Shown: positions 34,453-43,613, counted from the stretch's first letter. The stretch: DNA of 46,446 bases from Gordonia sihwensis NBRC 108236 (GCF_000333035.1 NZ_BANU01000024.1:1-46446), one strand, 5' to 3'. Made by a program: numbers and translations. The notes: generated by a model from the letters alone, not told the origin.

Positions 34453-35703
34453 TCAGCGCCGTGATCGCTTCCGCCACAGGACCGCCGCGGCGGTGAGACA
34501 CACGGCGGCGAAGGCCACGAGCCCTGCCGTCCAGACCGAGGCGGGCGAGGGATCGTCGTGGCCCGGCTCGGCGGTCGTGGCAGCGGCCGATGGCGGATCG
34601 GCGACGTCGAGTGTTCCGACGGAGGTGTCGGGCGGGGCCGCGAACCCGTAGTCGAACATCCGCTCAGCCTGCTGCGAGTACATGTTGTCGGCTTCGTTGA
34701 GCCCGTACATCTGAGTCACGATCACCCTGCGGCCGTCGCGCTCGGCGGCGCCGACGAAGGTCTTCAGGGCGTCGTCGGTGTACCCGGTCTTGCCGCCGAG
34801 CATGCCGGGCCAGCCGTCGCGGAGCAGGGTGTTCGACGTGTGCATCGTCCATGCCGGATGGTCGACGTCGCCGGGAACGTCCGGCCGTTTCGGATAGCCG
34901 GGGAAGGTGAAGGTCCTCAGTGCGACGATCTGACGGAACACCGGATTCCGCATCGCCTCTCGGAAGATCACCGCCAGATCGAACGGCGAGGTCGACATCC
35001 CCGGTGCGTCCAGGCCCGACGGGCTGGCCGCACGGGTGTCGTCGGCGCCCAAGTGGGCGGCCTTCGCGTTCATCTTCGCCAGCGCCGCGTCATGCCCGCC
35101 GAGACGCCCGGCCAGCGCGGAGGCGCAGTCGTTGCCGGAGACGACCAGCAGGCCGGTGAGCAGGTCGCGCACCGTGTAGCGGCCGCCCGGGCCCATCCCG
35201 CAGGAGTCGCCCTCCATCGACCAGTCCGCGGGCGTCGGTTCCACAGACGAGTCGAGGTCGAGTTCGTCGAGGACGACGAGCGCGAGCAGGACCTTGATGG
35301 TCGACGCCGGGCGGTACCGGCCGTGCGGATCCTTCGCGGCGATCACTCGACCCGAGTCGAGGTCGGCGATCAGCCAGCCGGAGGAGTTGAGACGGTCGGG
35401 CAGCGGGCCCGCCGCGGGGTCGGCGACTACGCCGCATCCGCCGAGCGCGTCACCGCCGACTGGCCGCTGGGGCACCGGCAGCGGCGAGGGCGAGGGGACG
35501 CCGGGAGCGACCGCTTCGGATTCGTCGACCGCGGGCGGCGGATCGGTGCGATGCGGGCATGCGTCGGTGTTCGGGGTGGTCATCGGCACCGGAGGAGTGA
35601 CCGCCACGGCCGGATCGGCCGACGAGGGCGGTGCGCACAGCGCCGCGACGACGCCGAACGCGGCGACCGTCGCCGCGGCGCGCTTCAAGACGGACATGCT
35701 CAT
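34453..35703 (-). CDS. D-alanyl-D-alanine carboxypeptidase, DacB1-like
   Basis: A 416-residue low-molecular-mass penicillin-binding protein (peptidase S11) that trims the terminal D-Ala of cell-wall stem peptides. A signal peptide and a Pro-rich linker precede the catalytic domain: SxxK in RPASTIKVL, SGN in VVSGNDCASA and KTG in GGKTGYT. A C-terminal TM helix followed by RKRSRR anchors it facing outward. The mature region contains several cysteines (CPHR, GGCGV, DSCGM, NDCAS), suggesting disulfides outside the membrane. ATG at 35703 is preferred over GTG at 35715. It is convergent with yihY, with only 1 bp between stops. Confidence 0.93.
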   Translation of the reverse strand: MSMSVLKRAAATVAAFGVVAALCAPPSSADPAVAVTPPVPMTTPNTDACPHRTDPPPAVDESEAVAPGVPSPSPLPVPQRPVGGDALGGCGVVADPAAGPLPDRLNSSGWLIADLDSGRVIAAKDPHGRYRPASTIKVLLALVVLDELDLDSSVEPTPADWSMEGDSCGMGPGGRYTVRDLLTGLLVVSGNDCASALAGRLGGHDAALAKMNAKAAHLGADDTRAASPSGLDAPGMSTSPFDLAVIFREAMRNPVFRQIVALRTFTFPGYPKRPDVPGDVDHPAWTMHTSNTLLRDGWPGMLGGKTGYTDDALKTFVGAAERDGRRVIVTQMYGLNEADNMYSQQAERMFDYGFAAPPDTSVGTLDVADPPSAAATTAEPGHDDPSPASVWTAGLVAFAAVCLTAAAVLWRKRSRR

Positions 35704-35743
35704 GACGAGCGTCACCCTACAGGGCGGTCGTCGGGCGGTCCGC

Positions 35744-35967
35744 GCTCGGCGTCCGGGTGCGGGTGGTTTCGACTCGCTCCGCTCGGCGTCCGGGTGCGGG
35801 TGGTTTCGACTCGCTTCGCTCGCTCAACCAGCCTGGGGGAGCGTTCGACAGTCCCAGGCCTTCTCCAGGCCAGTTGAGCGAGCGAACTCCAGGCCAGTTG
35901 AGCGAGCGAAGCGAGTCGAAACAAACGCCACCCAGGCCAGTTGAGCGAGCGAAGCGAGTCGAAACAA
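35744..35967. repeat. dispersed intergenic repeat cluster 1
   Basis: A 37-bp unit is repeated in tandem (35744 and 35781), including GGTGGTTTCGACTCGCT. It leads to one full copy of a 24-bp element (35804-35827). Two further copies in inverted orientation lie at about 35898-35924 and 35941-35967, each preceded by CCAGGCCAG. A partial TTGAGCGAGCG lies at 35874-35884. The core contains GCGAAGC. The same element occurs at 43634, so it is a family of intergenic repeats. Confidence 0.88.
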
Positions 35968-35987
35968 GCGCTGCCCGCGGCGCAGAC

Positions 35988-36021
35988 GACGAGGCCCCCG
36001 GAAGTAACCGGGGGCCTCGTC
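35988..36021 (-). terminator. terminator of the sdh operon
   Basis: GACGAGGCCCCCGG (35988-36001) pairs perfectly with CCGGGGGCCTCGTC (36008-36021) around AAGTAA: a 14-bp GC-rich stem 25 bp after the sdhB stop. This is the strongest intrinsic-terminator candidate in the window. Confidence 0.9.
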
Positions 36022-36045
36022 GGGGCTGCAGAGAAAGGTCTGCTT

Positions 36046-36831
36046 CTAGCGGGCGAACATCAGGGCGCGCTTGACTTCCTGGATCGCCTGCGTCACCTGG
36101 ATGCCGCGGGGGCATGCGTCGGTGCAGTTGAAGGTGGTGCGGCAGCGCCACACACCGTCGACGTCGTTGAGGATGTCGAGACGCTCGGCGGCGCCCTCGT
36201 CACGGCTGTCGAAGATGAACCGGTGAGCGTTCACGATCGCGGCCGGTCCGAAGTACGATCCCTCGTTCCAGAACACCGGGCAGCTCGTGGTGCAGCACGC
36301 ACACAGGATGCACTTGGTGGTGTCGTCGAACCGGGCGCGGTCGGCCTGGCTCTGGATCCGCTCGTACGTCGGCTCGTTGCCCGAGGTGATCAGGAACGGC
36401 TTGATGGCGCGGTACGCGTCGAAGAACGGCTCCATGTCGACCACGAGGTCCTTCTCCACCGGGAGGCCCTTGATGGGCTCGATGGTGATGGTGATCTCCT
36501 TGGACGAGTCCTTCGGCAGCAGATCCTTCATGAGGAGCTTGCAGGCCAGCCGGTTGACGCCGTTGATCCGCATCGCGTCCGAACCGCAGACGCCGTGGGC
36601 GCAGCTGCGGCGGAAGGTCAGCGAGCCGTCCAGGTAACCCTTGACGTACAGGAGCAGGTTGAGCAGGCGGTCGGTCGGCAGCGCCGGGACACGGAAGCTC
36701 TCGAAGCCCTGGGCGTCCGGGTTCTCCGGGTTGAACCGGTAGATCTTCAGCGTGACCATCGTCGCCTCGGCCGGAACCGGAGGCAGCGGGGGCTCATTGG
36801 TCGCCGGGGTGGATTCGAGTGTGGCAGTCAT
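36046..36831 (-). CDS. sdhB: succinate dehydrogenase iron-sulfur subunit
   Basis: A 261-residue electron-transfer subunit that carries electrons from the FAD of SdhA to the membrane quinone site. The 2Fe-2S cysteines are in RRSCAHGVCGSDAM and RLACKLL; the 4Fe-4S motif is CILCACCTTSCP; the 3Fe-4S ligands continue in WRCRTTFNCTDACPRGI. The N-terminus has a 25-residue Pro/Thr-rich extension before the ferredoxin fold. The start ATG overlaps the sdhA stop by one base. It is last in the sdhCDAB operon and followed by a strong terminator. Confidence 0.97.
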   Translation of the reverse strand: MTATLESTPATNEPPLPPVPAEATMVTLKIYRFNPENPDAQGFESFRVPALPTDRLLNLLLYVKGYLDGSLTFRRSCAHGVCGSDAMRINGVNRLACKLLMKDLLPKDSSKEITITIEPIKGLPVEKDLVVDMEPFFDAYRAIKPFLITSGNEPTYERIQSQADRARFDDTTKCILCACCTTSCPVFWNEGSYFGPAAIVNAHRFIFDSRDEGAAERLDILNDVDGVWRCRTTFNCTDACPRGIQVTQAIQEVKRALMFAR

Positions 36832-38585
36832 CAGTACTTACGCTCCATCGGCTCGTAGCGGGTCTGAACGACGGGCTTGTAGTCGAGCTCGATGTCGGCG
36901 AGCAGGCCGTCGCCCTTCTTGTACGCCATGGTGTGCACCAGGTAGTTCTCGTCGTCGCGCTTCGGGAAGTCCTCGCGGGCGTGACCGCCGCGCGACTCCT
37001 TGCGGTTGAGCGCACCGGCGACGGTGACCTCGGCCAGTTCGAGCAGGAAGCCCAGCTCGACGGCCTCGAGCAGATCGCTGTTGAAGCGCTTGCCCTTGTC
37101 GTGGACGCGGATGTGGTTGTACCGCTCCTTGAGTGCGCGGACATCGGCGAGCGCCTTGTTCAGGGTCTCGTCGGTGCGGAACACGGACGCGTTGTTGTCC
37201 ATGGTCTGCTGCAGTTCGGTGCGGATGTCGGCCACGCGCTCGTTGCCGTGCTCGGACAGCAGGCCGGCGAGCCAGCCGTCGACCATCGCCGTCGGGTTCT
37301 CCACCTGCTCGGTGAAGTCGGTGGAGTTGGCGTACTCGGCAGCGGCGATTCCGGCGCGGCGACCGAAGACGTTGATGTCGAGGAGCGAGTTGGTGCCCAG
37401 GCGGTTCGCGCCGTGGACCGACACGCAGGCGCACTCGCCGGCGGCGAACAGACCGTGAACGATCTGCTCGTTGTTCGCGAGCACCTGGCCGCGGACGTTG
37501 GTCGGGATGCCGCCCATCACGTAGTGGCAGGTGGGGTACACCGGGACCAACTCGGTGACCGGGTCCACGCCCAGGTAGGTGCGCGAGAACTCGGTGATGT
37601 CCGGGAGCTTCTCGTTGAGCACGTCCTCGCCCAGGTGACGCACGTCGATGTAGACGTAGTCCTTGTTGGGTCCGGCGCCGCGGCCTTCGAGCACCTCGAG
37701 CACCATCGACCGGGCGACGATGTCACGCGGGGCGAGGTCCTTGATCGTGGGTGCGTACCGCTCCATGAAGCGTTCGCCGTCGGCGTTGCGGAGGATGCCG
37801 CCCTCGCCTCGGACCGCCTCGGAGATCAGGATGCCCAGACCGGCCAGACCCGTCGGATGGAACTGGTGGAACTCCATGTCCTCCAGCGGCAGGCCCTTGC
37901 GGAAGATGATGCCCATGCCGTCGCCGGTGAGCGTGTGCGCATTGGACGTGGTCTTGTACATGCGACCCGAACCGCCGGTGGCGAAGACGATCGACTTGGC
38001 GTGGAAGACGTGGATCTCGCCGGTGGCCAACTCGTACGCGACGACACCGTTGGCGACGGGCTCGCCGTTCTCGTCGGTCGTCATGTTGACGTCCAGAGCG
38101 TAGAACTCGTTGAAGAACTCGACGTCGTGCTTGACGCAGTTCTGGTACAGGGTCTGAAGGATCATGTGACCGGTGCGGTCCGCGGCGTAGCAGGCGCGGC
38201 GGACCGGCGCCTTGCCGTGGTCGCGGGTGTGACCGCCGAAGCGGCGCTGGTCGATGCGGCCCTCGGGGGTGCGGTTGAACGGCAGACCCATCTTCTCCAG
38301 GTCGAGCACCGCGTCGATGGCCTCCTTGGCCATGATCTCAGCGGCGTCCTGGTCGACGATGTAGTCGCCGCCCTTGACCGTGTCGAAGGTGTGCCACTCC
38401 CAGTTGTCCTCTTCGACGTTGGCCAGAGCGGCGCACATGCCGCCCTGTGCCGCGCCGGTGTGCGAGCGGGTGGGGTAGAGCTTGGTCAGGACTGCGGTGC
38501 GGGCCCGCGGTGCGGCCTCGATGGCAGCGCGCATACCGGCGCCGCCGGCGCCGACGATGACCACGTCATAGCGGTGTTCCTGCAT
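36831..38585 (-). CDS. sdhA: succinate dehydrogenase flavoprotein subunit
   Basis: A 584-residue flavoprotein that oxidises succinate to fumarate. The dinucleotide fold VVIVGAGGAGMRAAIEA starts near residue 9, the covalent FAD His is in RSHTGAAQGGMCAAL, and substrate-site residues appear in FHPTGLAGLG and RGEGGIL. The C-terminal helical domain contains DKGKRFNSDLLEAVELGFLL. It overlaps sdhB by one base and follows sdhD by 16 bp. Together with SdhB and the two membrane subunits it forms respiratory complex II, coupling the TCA cycle to the quinone pool. Confidence 0.97.
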   Translation of the reverse strand: MQEHRYDVVIVGAGGAGMRAAIEAAPRARTAVLTKLYPTRSHTGAAQGGMCAALANVEEDNWEWHTFDTVKGGDYIVDQDAAEIMAKEAIDAVLDLEKMGLPFNRTPEGRIDQRRFGGHTRDHGKAPVRRACYAADRTGHMILQTLYQNCVKHDVEFFNEFYALDVNMTTDENGEPVANGVVAYELATGEIHVFHAKSIVFATGGSGRMYKTTSNAHTLTGDGMGIIFRKGLPLEDMEFHQFHPTGLAGLGILISEAVRGEGGILRNADGERFMERYAPTIKDLAPRDIVARSMVLEVLEGRGAGPNKDYVYIDVRHLGEDVLNEKLPDITEFSRTYLGVDPVTELVPVYPTCHYVMGGIPTNVRGQVLANNEQIVHGLFAAGECACVSVHGANRLGTNSLLDINVFGRRAGIAAAEYANSTDFTEQVENPTAMVDGWLAGLLSEHGNERVADIRTELQQTMDNNASVFRTDETLNKALADVRALKERYNHIRVHDKGKRFNSDLLEAVELGFLLELAEVTVAGALNRKESRGGHAREDFPKRDDENYLVHTMAYKKGDGLLADIELDYKPVVQTRYEPMERKY

Positions 38586-38601
38586 GGGTTTCTAGTTCTC
38601 C

Positions 38602-39033
38602 TTAGCTGGCGCTGCCGAAGGTGAGGATCGCGTAGGTGCCCAGCACGAGGATCAGGATCATCGACAGGGCGAGCAAGGTGTTCAGCCAGAAGCGGGTGGA
38701 GTCCTTGCGCGAGTAGTCGGCGATCACCGTGCGGACGCCGTTGCCGCCGTGCAGCTGCGCGAGCCAGAGCATGAAAAGATCCCAGACCTGCCAGAACGGC
38801 GACTTCCAGCGGTCTGCGACGAACGACGCGTCGATGCGGTGCACGCCGCTGTCCCACATGAGCATGATGAACATGTGGCCGAACGTCAGGACGATGAGGG
38901 CCAGGCCCGAGAAACGCATGAACAGCCACGCGTTCTTCTCGAAGTTGCCGCGGCTGCGGATGCGCGGGGCACCCGGCGCGTCCAGGCTGGCGGGGCGGTC
39001 GTAGGCGGTGCCGAGGGTCTTTGCTTCAGTCAT
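38602..39033 (-). CDS. sdhD: succinate dehydrogenase membrane anchor subunit
   Basis: A 143-residue anchor with three TM helices: about residues 36-60 (WLFMRFSGLALIVLTFGHMF), 80-100, and 115-138 (LNTLLALSMILILVLGTYAI). HMFIMLMWDSGVH carries likely haem or quinone-site histidines. The N-terminal 30 residues are polar and cytoplasmic. It lies between sdhC (15-bp gap) and sdhA (16-bp gap). The SdhD assignment follows operon order and the mycobacterial arrangement. Confidence 0.92.
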   Translation of the reverse strand: MTEAKTLGTAYDRPASLDAPGAPRIRSRGNFEKNAWLFMRFSGLALIVLTFGHMFIMLMWDSGVHRIDASFVADRWKSPFWQVWDLFMLWLAQLHGGNGVRTVIADYSRKDSTRFWLNTLLALSMILILVLGTYAILTFGSAS

Positions 39034-39048
39034 TGTTTCTCAGCTCCC

Positions 39049-39456
39049 TTAAAGCGCGTGCGTGATCAGGATCTGCAGCATGCGCACGGCAGCCGCGATG
39101 AACACGATCGCGAAGACGGTGAGGATGGCCCACAGCATCTGGCGCTGGTACTTGGCGCCCTTCGACCAGAAGTCGACGAGGATGACGCGCAGACCGTTGA
39201 GGGCGTGGTAGAGCACGCAGAAGACGAGACCGATCTCCATGAGGCCGATGATCGGTGTCTTGTAGGTGTCGATGATCTCGGTGTACGTGTTCTCGTTGAC
39301 CCGGATGACGGCGGTGTCGAGCACGTGCACGAAGAGGAAGAAGAAGATGGACACGCCGGTGATGCGGTGCAACACCCACGACCACATGCCTGGGTCACCT
39401 CTGTAGAGAGAGCGCTTGCGCACCGGTGCCGGTGCAACCTCTGTGGGGGTGCTCAT
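39049..39456 (-). CDS. sdhC: succinate dehydrogenase cytochrome b subunit
   Basis: A 135-residue membrane subunit that binds haem b and quinone with SdhD. Motifs are the SdhC signature SLYRGDPGMWSWVLHRITGV, the haem-ligand region FFLFVHVLDTAVI, and CVLYHALNGLRVILVDFW with a conserved His. Three TM helices are predicted. ATG at 39456 (MSTPTEVAPAP) is chosen; an upstream in-frame ATG at 39591 would add 45 residues and overlap the promoter region. First gene of sdhCDAB. Confidence 0.95.
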   Translation of the reverse strand: MSTPTEVAPAPVRKRSLYRGDPGMWSWVLHRITGVSIFFFLFVHVLDTAVIRVNENTYTEIIDTYKTPIIGLMEIGLVFCVLYHALNGLRVILVDFWSKGAKYQRQMLWAILTVFAIVFIAAAVRMLQILITHAL

Positions 39457-39582
39457 CGCGAAACTACGCCTCCGTTGTCGTGGACTTGGGGTGGGACCGC
39501 AAGCGCACGCGTAGGTCGCTGCAAGACCCAATGCTCCTGACTTTAAACCTAAGCTGAGTGTTGTCGTAAATTGCCGGAGCAA

Positions 39583-39598
39583 TGTGACCAAGGTCCAC
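39583..39598. promoter_or_regulatory. possible CRP/GlxR-type site upstream of sdhC
   Basis: TGTGACCAAGGTCCAC resembles the cAMP-receptor site TGTGA-N6-TCACA, with a mismatch in the right arm. It is 127 bp upstream of sdhC. From memory, GlxR controls sdh in Corynebacterium. Weak evidence. Confidence 0.35.
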
Positions 39599-39606
39599 CG
39601 ATTTAA

Positions 39607-39625
39607 TTAGGTGTGCCTTACCTAC
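39607..39625. promoter_or_regulatory. IdeR/DtxR-like iron box between sdhC and cdd
   Basis: TTAGGTGTGCCTTACCTAC matches the 19-bp DtxR/IdeR consensus TTAGGTTAGSCTAACCTAA at about 14 or 15 positions, including both AGGT/ACCT arms. It is 150 bp before sdhC and 26 bp before cdd, so it could control either. Confidence 0.55.
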
Positions 39626-39651
39626 GGTGATTTGTGTGGAGAGGGGATCAA

Positions 39652-40077
39652 TTGACTGCGGGAATCGACTTCGATTCATTGCGAAACGCGGCGTCGACGG
39701 CGATGACCAGGGCATACGCCCCCTACTCCGGCTTTGCGGTCGGTGCGGCGGGAATCACACTCAGCGGCCAGATCATCACCGGAAGCAATGTGGAGAATGT
39801 CTCATACGGCTTAGGGCTCTGCGCCGAGGTGTCGATGGTCGCGGCGGGCATTTCTCTCGGTCGTATGGACGCCGATCGCGCCTCGCGCGAACGACTGATA
39901 GCGGTGAGCGTCTGTGACGCGCGCGGCAGCGTGCTGACCCCGTGCGGCCGCTGCCGACAGGTGCTCCTGGAGTTCGGCGGCGAGGAGCTTCTCGTCGACT
40001 CGGCCGCGGGGCCTCGGCCGCTGCGGGAACTGCTGCCGGACGCCTTCGGCCCGGGCCACCTGGAGGCGATCCGGTGA
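39652..40077 (+). CDS. cdd: cytidine deaminase
   Basis: A 141-residue tetrameric-type cytidine deaminase that converts cytidine and deoxycytidine to uridines. The zinc site is LCAEVSMVAA (Cys and catalytic Glu) with PCGRCRQVL (two Cys); NVENVSYGLGLC precedes. TTG at 39652 is chosen because GGAGAGGGG ends 5 bp upstream; GTG at 39634 is an alternative. Its stop overlaps the deoA GTG by 4 bp, forming a pyrimidine-salvage operon. An IdeR-like box lies just upstream. Confidence 0.94.
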   Translation: MTAGIDFDSLRNAASTAMTRAYAPYSGFAVGAAGITLSGQIITGSNVENVSYGLGLCAEVSMVAAGISLGRMDADRASRERLIAVSVCDARGSVLTPCGRCRQVLLEFGGEELLVDSAAGPRPLRELLPDAFGPGHLEAIR

Positions 40078-41384
40078 CCGCATCGCTCGAGCCGGTCGAC
40101 GCGATCCTGGCCAAGAAGGACGGCCGCGAACTGACCGGTGAGCAGATCCGCGGGATGATCGCCGGATTCACCGCGGGCGACGTGGCTCCGGAGCAGATGT
40201 CGGCGCTGCTGATGGCGATCGTCCTGCGCGGGATGACCCGTCGCGAGATCGGAGACTGGACCGCCGCGATGATCGACTCCGGCATCACGATGGACTTCTC
40301 GGACCTGCGGCGCGGCGGCCGGCGGGTGCCGACCGTCGACAAGCACTCCACCGGCGGCGTGGGCGACAAGATCACGCTGCCGCTCACGCCGCTGGTCGCG
40401 TCGTACGGAGTCGCGGTGCCGCAGTTGTCCGGCCGCGGGCTCGGTCACACCGGCGGCACCCTCGACAAGCTCGAGTGCATACCGGGATGGCGGGCCGAGG
40501 TGTCCGTGGACGCGATGCGCAGTCAACTGGGCAGGGTCGGTGCGGTGATCTGCGCGGCGACCGCCGACCTCGCGCCCGCCGACCGCAAGCTGTACGCACT
40601 GCGCGACGTGACCGGGACCGTCGCGTCGATCCCGCTGATCGCCAGCAGCATCATGAGCAAGAAGATCGCGGAGGGCACGCAGTCGCTGGTGCTCGACGTC
40701 AAGGTGGGCTCCGGCGCGTTCATGAAGGACATGGCCGACGCGCGGGAGCTCGCCGAGACGATGGTGGCGCTCGGTGCGGACGCGGGCGTGCGTACCAGCG
40801 CCCTCCTGACCGACATGGCGACGCCGCTGGGCCGCACCGCGGGCAACGCCGTCGAAGTCGCCGAGTCCCTGGAAGTGCTGGCCGGCGGCGGTCCCGCGGA
40901 CGTGGTGGAACTGACGGCGGCGCTGGCGTCGGAGATGCTCGACGCCTCCGGGATGCACGACGTGGATCCGCTCCGCAACCTCGCGAACGGCAAGGCGATG
41001 GACACCTGGCGCTCGATGATCGAGGCGCAGGGCGGAGATCCGGATGCCCCGTTGCCCGCGCCGCGCTGCACCCACGAGGTGATCGCCGACCGCGACGGCC
41101 GATTGGCGAGGCTCGACGCGCTGGCCGTGGGGCAGGCGGCCTGGCTGCTCGGTGCCGGGCGCAGCAGGCCCGGTCAGGCCGTGTCGGCGACCGCCGGCGT
41201 CGTGTGGCACGCCGCCATCGGCGACCAGGTGCGCCGCGGGCAGCCGCTGCTCACCCTTCACACCGACGACGAGACACGCATCGAGGGTGCGCTGGCCGCC
41301 CTCGACGGCGGGGTCGATGTGCGCGTCGAGCCCGTGTCCCGGCCCGCTTCACGCATTCTCGACCGGGTCCCGGCCGCCGGGTGA
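40074..41384 (+). CDS. deoA: thymidine phosphorylase
   Basis: A 436-residue pyrimidine-nucleoside phosphorylase that splits thymidine (and often uridine) into base and pentose-1-phosphate. Motifs: ILAKKDGRELTGEQI, the family signature GRGLGHTGGTLDKLE near residue 118, KHSTGGVGDKITLPLTPLV, and SSIMSKKIAEGTQSLVLDVKVGSGAFMK. The GTG start overlaps the cdd stop (GTGA). The C-terminal alpha/beta domain is complete. It works downstream of cytidine deaminase in salvage. Confidence 0.96.
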   Translation: MTASLEPVDAILAKKDGRELTGEQIRGMIAGFTAGDVAPEQMSALLMAIVLRGMTRREIGDWTAAMIDSGITMDFSDLRRGGRRVPTVDKHSTGGVGDKITLPLTPLVASYGVAVPQLSGRGLGHTGGTLDKLECIPGWRAEVSVDAMRSQLGRVGAVICAATADLAPADRKLYALRDVTGTVASIPLIASSIMSKKIAEGTQSLVLDVKVGSGAFMKDMADARELAETMVALGADAGVRTSALLTDMATPLGRTAGNAVEVAESLEVLAGGGPADVVELTAALASEMLDASGMHDVDPLRNLANGKAMDTWRSMIEAQGGDPDAPLPAPRCTHEVIADRDGRLARLDALAVGQAAWLLGAGRSRPGQAVSATAGVVWHAAIGDQVRRGQPLLTLHTDDETRIEGALAALDGGVDVRVEPVSRPASRILDRVPAAG

Positions 41385-41426
41385 ATCGACGAGCGGCGAC
41401 TGGCTTTCGGCGCTACGTTGGATCGC

Positions 41427-42440
41427 ATGGTCGACAAGCGGATTCGCATCGGATACCAGATTCCCAACTTCACCTACCCCGACCCGCTCGAGCCGGAGAA
41501 CGCCGGACCGGTCGCGGACATCTTCCCGACCGTTGCGGCGCAGGCGCGGGAGGCCGAGCGCTCCGGCTTCGACACCGTCTTCGTGATGGATCACTTCTAC
41601 CAACTGCCGGGACTGGGCGCGCCGAGCGAGCCGATGCTGGAGGCGTACACCACGCTCGGTGCGCTGTCGGGTGCGACATCCGAGATCAAGCTGTCGGCGC
41701 TCGTCACGGGCAACACATATCGCAATCCGGCGATGCTGGCCAAGACCGTCACCACCCTCGACGTGGTCAGCGGCGGCCGGGCGGTGTGCGCGATCGGCGC
41801 GGGTTGGTTCCAGCTCGAGCACGATCAGATGGGTTTTGAATTCGGGACCTTCACCGATCGGTTCGAGCGGCTGTCGGAATCGCTCGAGATCCTCTCGCCG
41901 ATGCTGCGCGGCGGGCGGCCGGAGCTGACCGGCAAGTGGTACTCGGCGCACGACACGCTCAACCAGCCTCGGTTGCGCGACGACCTGCCGATCATGCTCG
42001 GCGGCGGCGGGGAGAAGAAGACCTTCGGTCTGGCCGCGCGCTACGCCGACCACCTCAACGTCATCTGCAACGCCTCCGAACTGCCGCGCAAGATGGACGC
42101 GCTCGCGGCACGGTGCGAGGAGGCCGGACGCGATCGCGACACCCTGGAGACCAGCTTCCTGAGCTTCGTGATCATGGACGCGGACGGCGACCGTGCCCGG
42201 AGCCTGGCGCACGACTACCTCCGCAAGACCGGCGTGGACCCGGAAGTGATCGACGACGAGACCTACGCGCGCGCCACCGACCGGATGTTCATCGGTACTC
42301 CGGACGACGTCGCCGACCAGTTGCAGCGGCGGGTACTCGACCAGGGGATCGACGGGCTGGTGATCAACATGGTCCCGAACGGGCATCTGCCCGGGAAGGT
42401 GGCTGAGGCCGGGGCGATGCTGACGGCGCTGCTGAACTGA
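41427..42440 (+). CDS. LLM-class F420-dependent oxidoreductase
   Basis: A 337-residue luciferase-like TIM-barrel oxidoreductase. IGYQIPNFTYP at the start, VFVMDHFYQLPG, and VSGGRAVCAIGAGWFQLEHDQMGFEFG are typical of actinobacterial F420-dependent enzymes. The FMN or F420 choice cannot be proven from sequence. IMLGGGGEKKTFGLAARYADHLN completes the cofactor pocket. ATG at 41427 is used. It lies between deoA and add (43 and 51 bp), perhaps by chance co-transcribed with the salvage genes. Confidence 0.88.
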   Translation: MVDKRIRIGYQIPNFTYPDPLEPENAGPVADIFPTVAAQAREAERSGFDTVFVMDHFYQLPGLGAPSEPMLEAYTTLGALSGATSEIKLSALVTGNTYRNPAMLAKTVTTLDVVSGGRAVCAIGAGWFQLEHDQMGFEFGTFTDRFERLSESLEILSPMLRGGRPELTGKWYSAHDTLNQPRLRDDLPIMLGGGGEKKTFGLAARYADHLNVICNASELPRKMDALAARCEEAGRDRDTLETSFLSFVIMDADGDRARSLAHDYLRKTGVDPEVIDDETYARATDRMFIGTPDDVADQLQRRVLDQGIDGLVINMVPNGHLPGKVAEAGAMLTALLN

Positions 42441-42491
42441 GCGGTCGCGCTCATCGCGCGCGGCCGCCGGATCGGCGCTACCGTCGAGGCC

Positions 42492-43613
42492 ATGGTCACT
42501 TCCGCCACGATCACCGTCGAAGAATGCCGGTTGGCGCCGAAGGTGCTGCTGCACGATCACCTGGACGGGGGACTGCGCCCGGCCACCGTCGTCGACCTCG
42601 CTCGCAGGGGCGGCTACGACCGCTTGCCCGCCGATGACGCCGACGAGCTGGCGGAGTGGTTCGCCACCGCCGCTGACAGCGGATCGCTGGAGCGCTACCT
42701 GGAGACGTTCGCGCACACCGTCGCCGTGATGCAGACCGCCGACGCCCTCGAGCGGGTGGCCCGCGAATGCGTGGAGGATCTGCACGCCGACGGTGTGGTG
42801 TACGCCGAAGTGCGGTTCGCTCCCGAGCTCCATCTGGAGCAGGGACTGTCCCTCGACGAAGTGGTGGAGGCGGTGCTGCGCGGCTTCGCGGCGGGGGAGG
42901 CCGCGGCGTCGTCGGGAGGAGGCCAGCCGATCATCGTCCGATGCCTCGTGACGGCGATGCGGCACGCGGCGCGTTCTCGCGAGATCGCCGAACTCGCGGT
43001 CCGCTTCCGTGGCCGCGGTGTGGTCGGGTTCGACATCGCGGGCGCCGAGGCCGGGAATCCGCCGAGCCGACATCTCGACGCCTTCGAGTACCTGCGCGGC
43101 GAGTGCTCGCACTTCACCATCCACGCCGGCGAGGCGTTCGGGCTACCGTCGATCCACGAGGCGGTCGCGTTCTGCGGCACCGACCGGCTCGGCCACGGGG
43201 TGCGGGTGATGGACGACGTGGTGCTCCCGCCCGGCTCCCGGCCGACCGACTCATCCTTCGACGGCGCGAAGCTGGGCCAAGTCGCCGACTACGTCCGCGA
43301 CAAGCGGATTCCGCTGGAACTGTGCCCGAGCAGCAATGTGCAGACCGGTGCCGTCGCGTCGCTGACGGATCACCCTTTCAACATCCTCGCGAAACTGCGG
43401 TTCCGGGTGACGGTGAACACCGACAACCGCCTCATGAGCAACACGTCCATGAGCCGTGAGTTCATGGTCCTGCATCGTCAGTTCGGCTACGGGTGGGCCG
43501 ATTTCGAGCGGTTCACCGTCAACGCGATGAAGTCGGCGTTCCTCCCGTTCGACCAGCGTCTGCGCCTGATCGACGACGTGATCAAGCCCGGGTTCGAGGT
43601 GCTGATGGGCTGA
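42492..43613 (+). CDS. add: adenosine deaminase
   Basis: A 373-residue adenosine deaminase that converts adenosine and deoxyadenosine to inosines. The zinc histidines are in [25 protein letters not shown], the HAGEAFG motif with His and catalytic Glu, the LGHGVRV His, and the Asp pair in [11 protein letters not shown] are all present. ATG at 42492. It completes a nucleoside-salvage cluster with cdd and deoA, as in mycobacteria (Rv3313c-Rv3315c). An intergenic repeat cluster follows. Confidence 0.96.
   Translation: MVTSATITVEECRLAPKVLLHDHLDGGLRPATVVDLARRGGYDRLPADDADELAEWFATAADSGSLERYLETFAHTVAVMQTADALERVARECVEDLHADGVVYAEVRFAPELHLEQGLSLDEVVEAVLRGFAAGEAAASSGGGQPIIVRCLVTAMRHAARSREIAELAVRFRGRGVVGFDIAGAEAGNPPSRHLDAFEYLRGECSHFTIHAGEAFGLPSIHEAVAFCGTDRLGHGVRVMDDVVLPPGSRPTDSSFDGAKLGQVADYVRDKRIPLELCPSSNVQTGAVASLTDHPFNILAKLRFRVTVNTDNRLMSNTSMSREFMVLHRQFGYGWADFERFTVNAMKSAFLPFDQRLRLIDDVIKPGFEVLMG

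Noticed and set aside
35717..36151. Minus-strand frames reading through the repeat cluster
   Set aside because: The translations are only the repeat units read as protein (RSLNWPG-type repeats), without a start signal or domain.
36819..38624. Plus-strand open frame of about 600 codons opposite sdhA
   Set aside because: A GC-driven shadow of sdhA with no recognisable motif.
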